From the NCBI GenBank assembly GCA_003117195.1, contig BDSI01000099.1, positions 22,479 to 86,478 on the forward strand: 64,000 nucleotides of DNA, given 5' to 3'. The notes beneath the pieces are model-generated. The model saw nothing but the letters and a program-made list of their open reading frames with translations. It made no database searches and was not told where the DNA came from. This DNA is from Eudorina sp. 2006-703-Eu-15. Its lineage: Eukaryota; Chlorophyta; Chlorophyceae; Chlamydomonadales; Volvocaceae. Of this stretch, positions 12,162 through 25,500 are shown piece after piece. Each line of letters begins with the position of its first letter. The stretch's first letter is position 1. A program made the position numbers and the translations under genes.

Positions 12162-12807
12162 TTCATTGTACCTGATGCACCGGGTGAGCCGAGGCTGGCG
12201 GGGCCACGGGCGCCTTGCTCACCCATTGGCCAGTGCAGTACACCGCCTACCTCGCAGCGTTTTGGTGCGGTGTTGCTTCGTTGCTGTGTCGGTGGGGTGC
12301 CCTGAGGTTGCTCTTGGCCGGCATCGATGAACCCTTTCCTACCCTTTGCGCGGTCGGCAATAATACAAATTCATGCAGGACACCTAGTCGCTTGTATGTT
12401 ATGAGTTCTGGACGAGTCGCGCAGGGTCGCGCTGGGGCTCCTCTAATGCTTTACCAGGCTCCCACCTGGTCCCACCACCTGCAATGGCTGAGAAACGTGT
12501 AAAAGTTAGAATTAATTACTGGATGTAACAGCGGACCCCACATGCAGATTCACACAAATGCTGAGTGGCGTCAGGCTTGCATGCCTCACCAGGCGCCCAC
12601 CCTTGCCGCAGGAGCGCCGCAGACTGTCAACGTCGGTTGGACCGAAATGTGGCCAAGTGACCGTGAGCACGCTTGCCATAGAGCACTGCGCTAGTAAATA
12701 TCGTAAAAGCGTCGTGGTCGATACGTTCAGCACGAAAGCGATTACCACTGCACCGTTCAGGACCAATGTAGGATTTGTAACGGGCGTCGAAGCCTGACCT
12801 CGATGTG

Positions 12808-13434
12808 GTACTTTGTTAAATTTTGATGAGCAACAGCAAAGGTTCCCTAGATGGGGAGATACGGTGGCCGCGGCGAGGTAAGTTCCATAGTTGTCAAGAA
12901 ATACGGTACAGTACTTGTAACGTACGTAGTAACGGTGGTGAATGATGCACCTATCCGCATATGCAAAATGTATGATGACAGGCACCGCGATCATTAACTT
13001 ACCAATGTCAATCGGCCTGAGCCTTGTTGCCTCTTCACCCGGTGGACTAACTGAAATCATCGCAGACGTCCTTTGCCTTTTAAACATGCATGAAAATCAA
13101 CCCTACCTGAGAATATTTTGGTATTGAAATTTTGTACTCCGGTACGGAGCAACGAGCATTTACGTTCAAGCTATTCGGTGATTGTATAAACACTGCATAG
13201 ACAATCAATGATCTTAACTTCATGTAACAGGGTAACTTACAGCTGTCGTGTTGGCCCATTCCGTACTGCCGTGCGACGTTCCACTTTAGTGTTGCCCGAC
13301 CTCACCGTTAAGATTTGGTAATTCAAAGGTTTGCAGCATTCCAACCATCACAACCCGCTCTTCATCGTTTGAATTTGCATCACAGAGTCAGTTCACCATT
13401 TTGTTGCGCGCAATACGTACAACCCAACATGTAC
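12808..13434 (+). promoter_or_regulatory. Cluster of GTAC motifs upstream of the SBP gene
   Basis: Nine GTAC tetramers at 12808, 12906, 12911, 12922, 13134, 13142, 13263, 13417 and 13431, within about 630 bases ending 96 bases before the SBP start codon. GTAC is the core recognised by SBP domains, including the Chlamydomonas copper regulator CRR1. Roughly two to three would be expected by chance. Autoregulation or regulation by another SBP factor is inference. Confidence 0.35.
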
Positions 13435-13529
13435 CTTGATCTATGACATTCTGCCTTGGTGTGCCTCTTTCGTGAGGCACTTTGCCTGTGGGTGTTGGTC
13501 GCCGAGCCGAACGTTTCCTTCGGACAGTC

Positions 13530-16500
13530 ATGGAACGCCAAGAAGATGACGCACACGCGGACTGGTCCCCGCGCGACGTTCAATGGGATGGCCTGACGCT
13601 CACGGCCCGAAATTCATCAGGTGGGTGGAATAATAATGCTTCAAACGGGACTGCGCTGCTTGCTCAACCTGCCGCTTACTTCTGGTGTAGGTGCGGACGC
13701 TAACGTGCCAACGATTGAGAGGTATTACATCAAAGGACGTGGCGCCGCCAGTTCAGGCAGCAGCAGTGGTCTCGCGTCCTCAACTTGCCGAGTACGTTTT
13801 GCGGATGTAGGGGATCTGTCAGGACATGCTTACCATTACTGTTGGCGTGTTCCTGCCTTGTGCAGGTTCCTGGGTGCACATCGGACCTATCGCGGGACCT
13901 CGCCTATTTCAGGCATGTTTGATTGCACACGGCGTGGGAGAGGGGTCAGCCTTCGGACGTGCATACGAGTTGTATTTCATGCTGATCGTCGCAAAGTTCA
14001 TCGCTTGTATGCGCGAATACGTTGACATATTGGTGCCGCAAAGTGCGACAAAGTGCGACATGATTCAAATGAGTCTTCTCAATTGCCGCAGTGACGCACA
14101 TCATGACATTCATTTGGTTTTACTTTACAGGAAATATCGTATCTGCAGGGAGCATTTGAAGTCTCCGGTACGTCCGGTTTTTTTGGTTGCGCTGCCAGCG
14201 TATTACGGTGTACTGAATGGGGTTCGTTTTTGTCAGTTCATCTAATGGAAGTTGACCTGCAATCTCCTGTTTCGTGCTCCAGGTGCTCGTAGTTGAGGGA
14301 GTCCCAAGTCGTTTCTGTCAACAGTGCTCAAGGCAAGGCGATCGCAGTGACAGTGATTATCCTGTTGGCATTATGTTTGCGCAATTGCCGTTGGGGTCTC
14401 GATGCCAAAGAGGGTCTCGTGCTGCTGCAGGTTTCACCACGTGAAGGAGTTCGATGGGCCTCAAAGGTAACTTACGGCCTTTGGGCCGTGCTGTTTCCAG
14501 GGGATTTATTACTGTGATTTCGTCGAGCCCAGCAAGCATTGCGACAATTTGGAGTGCAGCAAGGCCCGCGTTATCCCCCTGCAGGACGTGTCGGGCGATG
14601 CTGGAGCGGCTCCGCATCAAGCGCAACAGTAGTAAAGCTCACTCGGGTGCCCGACATTCCCGGGGCAAGGACACGCGGCCAGCGGACGCGTCTCGGCGGG
14701 GTGCAAGCTCCTCGCGTTCGAACTCGACTGGCAAGGACGCTGAGGTACGCAGACGTACCGCACGAATGCATAAAGCAAAGGCCTCCCTAAGTCGACCATG
14801 GTTTGCGCCCCTGAAAGCTGGCATCTGTACTTCTTATTGCGACGACGTCACGTTCGTGTACGTGCATTGGCAGCGGATGATGCCCCCCATGCCTCTGCGC
14901 GCGCATTTCGCAACCGACTGCTGCAGTGCCGCATTACTGTTCTGCTGGGTTGGATTGGATTGGATTGGATTGATTTGGATTGGACAGCATGTGTTTGGCG
15001 CCATGCAGGTCGTTTTTGGATCGGAGCGCTCATTCCGTAACCTTCCCTCACCGCACCTCGCCACATTGCCTTTTTGCCTTTTTGCCGTTGTGGCAACAGC
15101 CGCACCAGGACCTGGCCAGCGGTCAGCAGCCCTCGCCACACCGCCTTGCCCCCACTGACAGCGGCGAGGGCGGCGAGTCCGCCGCTGTCATTGGCGGGGC
15201 GGCAACGACCGGGTCACGTCGCAGCGGCGCGGCCACGAGTGCCGCCACCGCCGCCTCCCTGCCCGGCAGCAGCCACCCACGCGAGCTGCCGAGCTTGCTG
15301 CAGCTGCAACACCAGCATCAGCACCAACAACAACAGCAGCAGCAAGCGCTGTTGCAGCGGCGGAGGGTGAGGCAGGAGGAGCCCTCGGCGGACGAGGAGG
15401 AGCCGCCACGTGCGTCGTCCGTCCACGGGGACGGCCCGGGGCTATTGGCGCGGCCGCGGGGCGGCGGAGGTTATGCGGACCAGCAGGAACTCCTCCAGCG
15501 CTTCCTGTCCCAGGACGCCGCGCTGTTGCCAGCGGCTCGCCGCAATGCGTTGGCCGAGGCCGGCGGCTTCGGCGGTGGCGGCGGCGGTGGCGAGCAGCCA
15601 GCGAACATCCGCGCCGCCGTCGCCTCCTTGGCGGCACTTCATCGGGATGTTCGTATGGCGGACTACGATGCTGGGGACCGTCACGGGGGGGGCGGCAGTT
15701 CCTCCGCCGCCGGAGCTGCTGCTGCTGCGGAGGGGATGGGAGCGCCGCTGTACTCGGAACCTTTCTACGGCGGCGGTCCCGGCGGCGGTCCCGGAGGCAA
15801 CCTTGACCTGTCGCGTGCTGCGGCCCAGGAGCTGCTATCGCGGAGGCAGCAGCAGGCGCAAATGCAAGCGCAAGCACATGTGCAAGCGCAGGCATCCGGG
15901 GGGCTTGGGTTGGGCGCGGGGGCAGGGGCGAGAGCCGCCCCCCAACGCGCCGACCGCGAAATTCGGTTGCAGCTGGGGCCTGGCAGCCTGGAGGAGTCGC
16001 TCCTGCTGCAGGTGGCCATCCCGAGGCCGCCGCAGCAGCAGCACCACGACCCACGCGCGGCGGCGGCGGCGCCGCACCCGGCGCAGGCATCCGCCGCCAA
16101 TGTGCTTGATCTGGGTCAACCTGCGGCGTCGCGACCCATGGTGCTGAACCTGGGCAGCCGCGTGGACCTGAGTCTGGAGCTGCAACTTCAGGACATTTAT
16201 CGAGAGGTGGGTCCCAGAGAGTATCCGTGGAGAGGTTGCAGCAGCACTTGGGGTTCAGGGCGGGGTGGGGTTGTTTGGGTTTCGGAGCGCGGTAATCGCG
16301 GGGGAAAAGGAGGCGAGGGGGTTTCGTCAGGAGCCCCCGCCCGGACCACGGGTTGCAAGAGCGCGTGCGCGCGTTCTTTTGGGGGGGGGTTCCTTGCGTC
16401 ACTGTCGCTGCAGCAGCGTAAAGCCCGAAAGCGCAGAATCCCTCTCGAGGGCAAGGCCGCCGGTCGTGTGGTGCCCGTGGTCTGCGTCTTAACCTGTACG

Positions 16501-19500
16501 ACAGGTACCTTGCGAACTTTGTGTTTTGACCCGATCGGGCGCGTATCGTAGGTGACCCCTCCGGGTTCGGCAACGGGTGTCGTCTTTTCTCAAGTCCCTG
16601 GCCCGGGGGCCCGCTCTAATTATGCGTGCATGTGGGATTCAAGCAAGCTGCGAACCATTATACACCAGCAGCTATACTTATACTCTGTTCACGTGGTGTG
16701 TCTCGGGCATGATAAAAACGTTGATATGAAATACAAAACGTACCCGGGCCTACTTCTAAGCTCGTGAAGTGTCGTAACCACATTCTCAACTACATACACA
16801 TGATAGGGTTTTGACATCCCTTGTCGTGCGGCGTTGTTCGGCGTACGTACGTACGGCAGCAGGGCGAGGGACATGCGCGCGCGTGCCCCCGCAGGAGCCG
16901 CCGCGGTTGCGCCTGGTCTGGCGGTTGGGAAGTCTGTGATGATGATGTGCGGTCTTCGATGGCAGCGGCAGCAAGCAACAGCAGCCGCCGCCACTCGGCG
17001 CAGCTGCCGCGGCAGGCAGGAAGGACAGGCAGGGCAGCTGCCTTTCCGTTGGTCGGCGGCGGCCGCGCTGCGCCGCGCCGTCTGCTGCGACGCAGCGCGT
17101 TCCACGCCCTCCCTTTACTTGGCGCCAGGACGGTGCCCACATTTGCAGCAAGCCGCCAGGCAGCTTAATGCTTGGTTCCTCCCGCACAACCAACGAATGC
17201 GTCTTGACAATATTTTTTCACACTGGCGCGGACTGACGACATTGAATGGGTGTTTTTTTTCTTGTTGCCCAGATACCGGCTTGGGCTTTCCAATGACAAT
17301 GTAATTTGAAGCAAACGACCCTTTATCTCGCGAATGATTCAATCCAGCGGGCGGGGCGGGGGACAGGGCGGGGCGGAGCCCGAGGCTCGTGACCGGTGCG
17401 ATCGGATCCCAACCACATCTAGGTGCCCCCAAAGGAATACGAAGGGCACAGATCGATACCAGGCAGCCCGTGTGTTGTGTACCCGAAATTGATGATATCG
17501 CTAGCTCTCGCACGCCCATGCTCTGTTTCCGAGAGCGTCCTGTCGGTCCCCACAAGCAGATGGCGATCTCGGACGCGGCGGTGGCGGGCCAGCCGTTTCC
17601 ATCTGCACCCGCGGCTGCGCAGCAGCAGCTGCTGCAGCAGCAGCAGCAGCCGCCACAGCCGACCCAGACGATGCAAGGGCCGCTGCTGCGCAGCTTGGGG
17701 GGCGACAGCGGGCCGCTCTTCGCCCGCGGCTCCGCCGCCGCGCTGTCACACGAGCCGCTGCTGCCGCTGGGACACCCCCACGGGCTCAGCCAGCCGCTCG
17801 CGGCGTCGCACCACCCGACGCTCGGCGCCGCGCACGCCCCCCTCGTGGGCCGACAGCAGACCCCACAGCAGGCTGCAGCGGCGCTGGCGGCGGCGGCGAC
17901 CCCCGCGGGCCCGGCGGTGCTGTCCCTGGCCGATGCAGGCGCCCTGTCGCTGCGGCCGTCTCAGCCGCCGCCGCAGCAGCAGCCCGTGTATGCCCCGCGG
18001 GCGCAGTCGCTCAGCCCCATGCACGAACTCTCGGCCGCCATGAGCCTGGGGCCGCGCATGCGCGACGGGCGGCACCACCACCGCATGGAGCTGGACGGGG
18101 ACCCGCTGAGTCTGTCGCTGCCCTTGACGAGGAGCGGCGGGCCGGCGCCGCCGGCTCCGGCGGATACTGGGTCAGCGGGCATGCTGCCGCAAGTAGGCAG
18201 CGGCATCTCTGCAGCCGCCGCGGCCGCCGGAGACCCTCGTCTGCAGCTGCAGCAGCATCACCAGCAGCAGCAGAACCATCACCATCGCCAGCAGCAACAG
18301 CAGCAACAGCAACAGCATCAACAACAGCAACTCATGCTGCGGCAGTCCCAATCGTCGTCAGCTGTGATTGGCTTAGGTGGCCTCCACCCGCACGATGGCA
18401 GCCGCATGCAGAGCAGCCCGGCCGCCTTTGGCGGCGTGATGGGCGGCGGCGACGGCGGCAGCGGCGCCGCGGCCGCCTCCTTCTCCAGCGGGCTCGGTGG
18501 GCCGTACCGCGGCGGCGCGACCGCCATGGCGGCCATCCCGGAGGCCGGCGACAGCTGGTACGGCGCCGACGACATCGATGCGGCGCTAGACATGCTGATG
18601 GAGGAGTCGGGCACCGGCTCCGTCTACCACTCGGGCAACAACGTGAGTCCTCCGCAGCGGTGGGGCTGGTGTAAATGTACGGTATGGGGTTGTATGTGTA
18701 TGCGCCCTGGCTTTGATATGATGTGTGGGATTGATGGGGTCCGGACGAGGATGGTGGCAGGTGGGTGGCTGTTTGCGGTCCCCATGTCTTTATTTACACG
18801 AGGAGAGAAGGGCCAATGAGGGTGTGCGGGAGGGGTGGCAGGAATCCTAGGAGGTGGTACATGGCCTGGACGAAGCAGGGGTCGTACAGGGCGGTTGGGG
18901 GCTTGGCGCTCCTCTTGGGGAGCACCATTCGTCGTCACAACACCAGAGAATGGTCCCTCCCGGTGCCCGGGTTTATTTCATTTTTCAATTTAACTCCCGG
19001 TGCCCTCTGCTATCGTCCGCAAGCCCCCGTGTCGGATTCACAGGACGGCCCCGCGCCGCGTCCGCCCCTCGCCCTGGCAACGGGACTTGTTCTGGCAAGG
19101 GCTTTTCCTGGGGGGCTGGCTGGATGGCTGGCTGGGTGTGCCTAGGGCCGTTTCCGCTTTGAGGGACCCGGACCCTCTCCGCGGCCGCAACCTGCTCCCC
19201 CGCAGACCGGTTCTCTGGAGCGCATCTGCTTCAAGCTGCACAACCTGCACCCCCGGGACCTGCCCTCGGACCTAATGGGCGCCATGGGGTCGTGGCTGGC
19301 GGCGGCGCGGTCCGAGCTCGTCCAGGGCGCCGTACGGCCCGGCTGCACGCAGCTCGTCCTGGACGTGTACGTCAACCGGCGCCACCCTAACGACGTCGAG
19401 GCGGGCGACGGGGACGGCCCGGCAGATGTCGCCGTTGCGGGTGCGGGCAGCGGGCCTTATCGGCACGCAGGCCCGGCGACGCAGCCGCCGCCTGCGGCGG

Positions 19501-22500
19501 CGCCGGGCACGCGGGCGGCGGGGCTCCCGGATCGGGAGGCCGCGGGGTCGGCGGCCTCGTCCTTGACCACCAAGGGGCAGACCTCCACCGGCGACAAGGG
19601 CCGCGTGCTGAGCCGGCTGATGCCGTCGGAAAGCGAGATCGCGAGCCTGGAGGCGGCTGCCGCCGCCGCGGGCGCGGAGGCGCTGCGTCCGCTCGATAAA
19701 CCGTCGGCCTGCCGGACGGCGGCGCCTGCCAGCTGCTCGACGCCGCCCGCGGGGCCTCGCGGCGGCGGCGGCGTCGGTGCCGGCATCGGCGGCTCGGCCG
19801 GCGGCGGCGGCGCCCGCGCGGAGGGCGCGGCGCCGTTTCTGGGCGGCTTTGTGATGAACCAGGGCAACGTGCGGGCCGCGGCCACGGCCTTCAAAAAGCT
19901 GCTGGGACCGCGTGCCGTACAGTCCATGTCCGTGTCCGTCAACCACCAGGTGCGACCCTCTGGGCGATGCCGTCGGAGTGCGGCCCCTGAATGAGTTCTG
20001 CATAAATGTCATTAATGTCAATAACTTAGTATCGATGCATGCAACAATCCATGTAAATAGTGATTTGAATGCATGGTCTTTGATGGAAACTGGCGGCAAT
20101 CGCCGCGGGGCGGTGGCAATGAGTGGTGGGGTTACGGTATCTTTGAAATGACCGCAGCACAGTACCAGCAACCCTGCCAGCATCATGGGTCGTCAGCCGG
20201 TCGTACCTGCCGCCCGCTGTGTGACCCGTCGTGCGGTGTGGTGTGGTGCGCTGTGCAGATGCTGACCATCGACGGCCGGGACATGGGCCGCTACGTGGCG
20301 GACGTCCGGGGCACGATGGCGGGGCTGGACACGCCGCTGCTGCTGTCGGTGGCGCCCATGGCGGTTGTGGCAGGTGCGGAGGATGGGAGGGGAGGGGAGG
20401 GGAGGGGAGGGGATGAGAGGGCCCAACATCGGCGGGTATCGGTTTCTTGCTCTTTCGCGGCTTCTCTGTGTTTATGGACAAAGGGGATGGGATGGGAGGG
20501 CCGGAGCGGAGCGGAGCGGGGGCACGCCTCCCAGCGACCTCATCAGGCAGCACTGCTTCCTTCGCCGCGGCGCGCCGCCCCAAGATCTGACTTTTTCGGT
20601 GCCGTGGGCCGGACGTCCGGGCACCGGACGTCTGCGTCTGTCGCACGTGGTCTTCGTTTCGTTTCCGGAGCTGCGTACAAGAGCGCCGACCACATCACCG
20701 GCTCCACGTCGTCTGAAAGGCAATCACGTTCGATTGCCATCGTCTTTGATGGCTTAAAGTTACGTGACGTGCATTGGCGCCTGGCCCCGCGTCCTGACTG
20801 GGCTTCTCCCTTGCGACTGAGCTTCCGTCCCCCTCCCTCGACCGGCGGCGGCGCAGGCTCCCGGAGCGAGGTGATGGTGGTGGGGTCCCACCTGGGGGGC
20901 CCGGGCCGCCGGCCGCAGGTACGATTCCAGGGCACCCACGTGCCGTGCGATGTCGTGCCGACGCCCGCGGGCAGCTTCCAGCGGGTCCGGCCCTACTCGA
21001 ACCCCGCCCTGGTCTGCCAGCTCATGACCGCCACCCTGCCCGGAAGCCATCGCGCGGAGGCGGCCGCGGATTGCGCCGTAAGTGCCGGTGGTGTGGCGGA
21101 GGCAGGGGGGAGAGGGAGGGCTTGTGAATCTCGGGACGGGCTGAGGGGTTGGCTGGAGCGCGTTGGCCGGCCGGTAGCGGTGGTGGTGGTGGCGGTGGTC
21201 TGTTGGGGGCCAACGGGTGCGCGGACGCAGGCACGTCGGTGGGTGATTAGGGGCACCGCACCCGGCAATGCCCTCAGTCCCCGACCCGGGGGGTATAGAA
21301 AATTGGTACAGGCCAACCCAGGGGATGGCCGGGCAGCTGCTTGTCAGGACGCCGGTGTCGAGGCGACTAGGCCTAAGAACCTGTGCAACAACGGTAACGG
21401 ACGCTAGGAGGGCCGGGAAGAACCGACCCCGTCACGCCCGTGCGGTGTTTGTTCAGTCGCCGAGGGGTTACCGGGTTCGCTGGGTAGCAGCCCAGGGTCC
21501 CATCGCCATCGGTGTCGCGTGTCGCGTGTCGCACCCTCCTGATCTGATCGGTCCCACCCCGCTGGGACGTCGTAACCAACCGACCAACCGAAAGGTCAAC
21601 TTACAAAGCTAACCAACACCAACCCGGTTGCCCCTCGAAACCGCCGGCCTCGCGCTGCTTTTGGGTGCGCAGGCGGTGCTGCTGCATGTGCAGCCGCCTG
21701 AGCCGGGCCTCATGATGGTGGAGTGGGAGGCGGACCGCACCTCGGGCGGCGTGGCGATCAGCGAGTGCGTGCCGGTGCTGTCGGTGCCCACCAGCGCCAT
21801 GGCGGCGGAGGTCAACAGGCACGCGATGGGCAAGGAGGGCAACGACACCAGGTGGGGCCGCGGCGGGTGACCCCTCCTAGGGTGTGACCCCGGCGACCAG
21901 CTGTTGGTGCGAGGGTTGTAGCTGTCTGAGCAGCTGTCACGAGGGTGGTTGCTGTGGCAAGGGAAGGGTACGCTTGCGGGAGCGGGGGCACATTGCCGTG
22001 CACGTCTGTCCGTACTGTGCCGTCCCGTCTTCCGCCCGGGGCGGATGGGCGCCCAACAGCACCCCGCGCGTTGGTGGATTGTGGAGGGTAGGGGGATCGC
22101 GGGCGCGCCAGGTGGCGACGGGTCGCGACGGGTGGCGCCTCACATCTGCTTTCCCCACTCGGGTGTGTCTGGCAACCCGCGACCCGCAACCCGCCCTGAC
22201 CCGACGCAGAGACCCATGTACATGACCGTGTGTGTACAAAGAAACTGAGCCGAAACGAGCATGTCTGTGTGTGTTTAAAAATGCAACCCGCCCGCCCCGA
22301 GCATGTGTGTGTGTATGTGTATATGTAGGTATGGACTCATCGCCGCGTTTACCATCCCCACCCACCCCTCGTCGCCACCGCCCCATCGTTGCTCCGATGC
22401 GCCCCACGCCCCACGAGTTTGAAACCCGTCCACCGGTATCCCTTCACCCCACTGTTTCTTGGCCCCCTCCTCAGTGTATGAATCACGATATCACGTCCAC

Positions 22501-25500
22501 CGATTTCCTTTAACCCATGCCGCCATTCGCCATGCCGCCGCCCTCAGGCTGCGCGGCTTCCTGACGGATCTGGGCATGCTGCTGGACTACGTGACCCGGG
22601 TCAACCAGTGCGTGCTGCTGCCCATCTCCTTCCTCATCCGGGGCCAGCACGACGAGATGGACATGGAGCTGGACGCGGACGATGGTGATGCTGAGGCTGC
22701 TGATGCTGGTGGTGGTGGTGGTGGTGGTGGCGGTGGCGGATGTCCGGAAGGCGAGGGCCTGGCGGCCACGGCGATGGGCCGGCGCACGCCGGGCGCCGGA
22801 GCCCGCAGTGGCAGCAACAGCGCCGCCGCATCGGCGGCGGGTACTACCGCCGAGGAGCCGGCCTGGGCCACTCGTAGTGGTGGCGGCGGTGAGTCGGGCG
22901 ACGGCGGCGGCGGGGAGGACAGGGTGTTCGGGCAACGGGTCGCTCGCGCGCCGAGGGGCGAACGCGGGGCGGGGGATCCCCCGCCGGTGCCTCGGGTGTG
23001 CTGAGGGGCGGCACCCTCAGCCCATGGGGGGCCCATGTCCTCCTACTGGCGTTGCCGCGCACCGTGGTGGGCGGATCAACATCCCCGGCTGACGCACCCG
23101 TCCGTCCCCCCCCTCTACGTTCCGAGCTTCTGACAGTCCTGTTCCCCCTCCTCCGGTCTGTTCTGCGCCACGCGTCGTGTCCCGAAGGCGCAGACCAGCG
23201 CATGGGCGCGACGCTGGGCGGCAACGCCGACGTGCCGGTGGTGGAGCACGACTCCTGCTCGGAGCTGATGGCGCGTCCCCGCCTGTCCAGGAAACACTAC
23301 AACCGGGTGATCGCCCTCGCGCCCGCCCTGCTGGCTTTCGCGGTGCGGCCGCCGGTGGCCGGGGGGTTGGGGCTTGGGGGGGTTCAGCGGCGGCCGCGGC
23401 GGCGGCGGCGGCGGCATGCTGCTTCGCACCGTGCTGCCCGGACGGCGGTGCTTGCCCACGGCATTGGGAGTCCTTGTGGCGCGCGTTGCTGATGGAGGCA
23501 GGGTGTGGGGCTGACCACGGATGGACGGACGGACTGGCACGCGGGGCTCACTTTTTGAACGGCCGTATTGTGGGCTTGTCTGGGCTCGGACCAGCTAGCT
23601 CGGTCGCTGGTGCGCGGCTGCATCCCTTGACCCCTCACCCCTGCCCCACACAGCTCTTTCTGTCCCCCACATGTCATCTAAGACGGATTCTCTCTCTCTC
23701 CTTTCCGCCGCCCTCGCTCCCTGCCCTCCCTCCCTCCCTCCCTGCCCCCCCTGCCCTCCCTCCCTCCTTCCCTCCCTGACCTCTCTTTCGCCCTCCCGGC
23801 TGGGCTCCTCACCATATGCTCCCAACCGCACCGGCGGCGCCTGCAGGCCGACAGCGGCATGCCCGAGGTGATGTCCTACATGTTGGACTTCATGTTGGAG
23901 CACGTCCACTTCGGTGACCTGGCCGCCGTGTTCAGCGCGGTGGAGTCGGTGGGCGGCACCGCGGGCCTGCCGCTGCTGCACCGGACGGTCCGCAGCGGCA
24001 ACGCGCGCGCGGTGCGGCTGCTGCAGGTCCGGGCCGCCTCTCACGGCCTCTCGTGCAACCTGGCGCAGCCCGCCGGTGAGTGCCCGACTCGGTGCGGGAG
24101 GGAGGCAGGGAGGGAGGGAGGGAGGGAGGCGGGCAGGCACGGGCCCGCGCCCGTTGCTGCGTGTGTTTAGTGAAACCCTGCTGCTGCATGAGTGTCGGTG
24201 CCCAGACGACGTGTGCTGTGCTGTTCGCACGCGCCCGAACAGGCCCCTACCGCATCACGCCGCTCCACCTGGCGGCGCTGCAGCCCATCCAGTCGGGCAT
24301 GCTCCAGGCATGCGGCGGCACCGACCCGGGGGTCGCCCAGCTGTGGTCGACCGTCACGGACGCCGCCGGCAGGACGCCCGCCATGTACCTCCGCCGCCAG
24401 GTAGGGGCCACAACGGTGACTTGAAGACACGGGGGCGGCAGCGCAGCGGCGGTGACACCCATCCCGCGGGCGCCCCGATGAGAGGTGCTGTGTGGTCGTG
24501 AGAGTCCCTCCCTGGCTTGGGCCTGCTGTGTCTTGCGTCATGGCCGGCAGCCAAATGCGGCAGGGGCCAGTGTCCAGCTGTTAAACTCCACCTGCCGGGC
24601 CTGCGGTGCGCCAAACGAACTCGCCACGGCGCTCACACGACGGGGCCCCTATATCCCCCAAACCTATACCCCCGAAACCTACACCCTCCAACCCTAATTT
24701 CCCCCTGCTGTGCCCCACAGCTGGAGTCCGCGAGGACCTCGCACGCGCCCAGCGCCGGCCTGCGCATCGTTGCGGCCGCGGCCGCCGCCAGCGCCCTGGC
24801 GCAGCCCCCTGGCCACCACGGCCCCCGCAGCTCCACCTCCGGCTCCACCGCCTACCGGTCCTGGGGGAGCGATGATCCGGTGGACGCAGCCATGGCCGCC
24901 GTCGCGAGCGTCGGCTGTGCGGCGGCTTCCGCTTCCGCCGACATGGCCTGGCCCACGGACGCCCACGACGTCACCGCGGACAGCATCGCCGACGAGGGCG
25001 CGGAGGCGGGCCGCGGGCGGGGCTCGCCCGCGTTTGGGGACAGCAGGGAGGGCAGCGGGGTCGGGATGGTCACCGGCCGAGGCGGCGGGGCGCGGTACCA
25101 GGCCGGCAGGACGGCCATGCGCGTCGATGAAGACGGGGAGCGACAGGAGCTGGGCCGGTGCGACCGGAGGATGCCACCAGCGGCGGCGGCAGCGGCGGCG
25201 GCGGAAGGCGAGGTGTACGGCTCCGGGTCGAGTCAAATCGGGCGTGACGGCGGCGCGGCGGCCGTCTCCGCGTTCACCGTGGTGCCTTTGGATGGCGCAG
25301 ATGTGGACATGACGTTGCTGTCCCTGGGCCGTGACTCGGCCGGCGGCGGCGGCATGACACCGCTGCGGGTGTGCCAACTCGTCCACCAGCCGGCGGCGGC
25401 GCCGTTGGGGACAGCCCGGACGCAACAGGATGCGCAGCTGGTGTACCCGGACGCGCCCGCGGCGGCGGCCGCCGGAGGCGGCGCGATGGTTTCGGGACCT

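Larger units (their letters stand above)
9502..13529. other. Lower-GC spacer between divergent genes
   Basis: About 4 kb between the start of the disordered-protein gene (minus) and the SBP gene (plus). It is visibly richer in A and T than the flanking coding DNA. Both promoters must lie here. It also holds a large hairpin (10251-10319), one dispersed element (11944-12004), a few short exon-like stretches and a GTAC cluster near its right end. On the minus strand, 13087-13017 reads like a short exon ending at a strong donor (GTAAGTT after RLRPIDIG), but no partner exon was convincing. Confidence 0.5.

Noticed and set aside
15188..16573. A 461-codon minus-strand frame opposite SBP exon 8
   Set aside because: Shadow of the Gln/Ala-rich plus-strand exon. 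It has no domain, while the plus strand has phase-matched splice sites on both sides.
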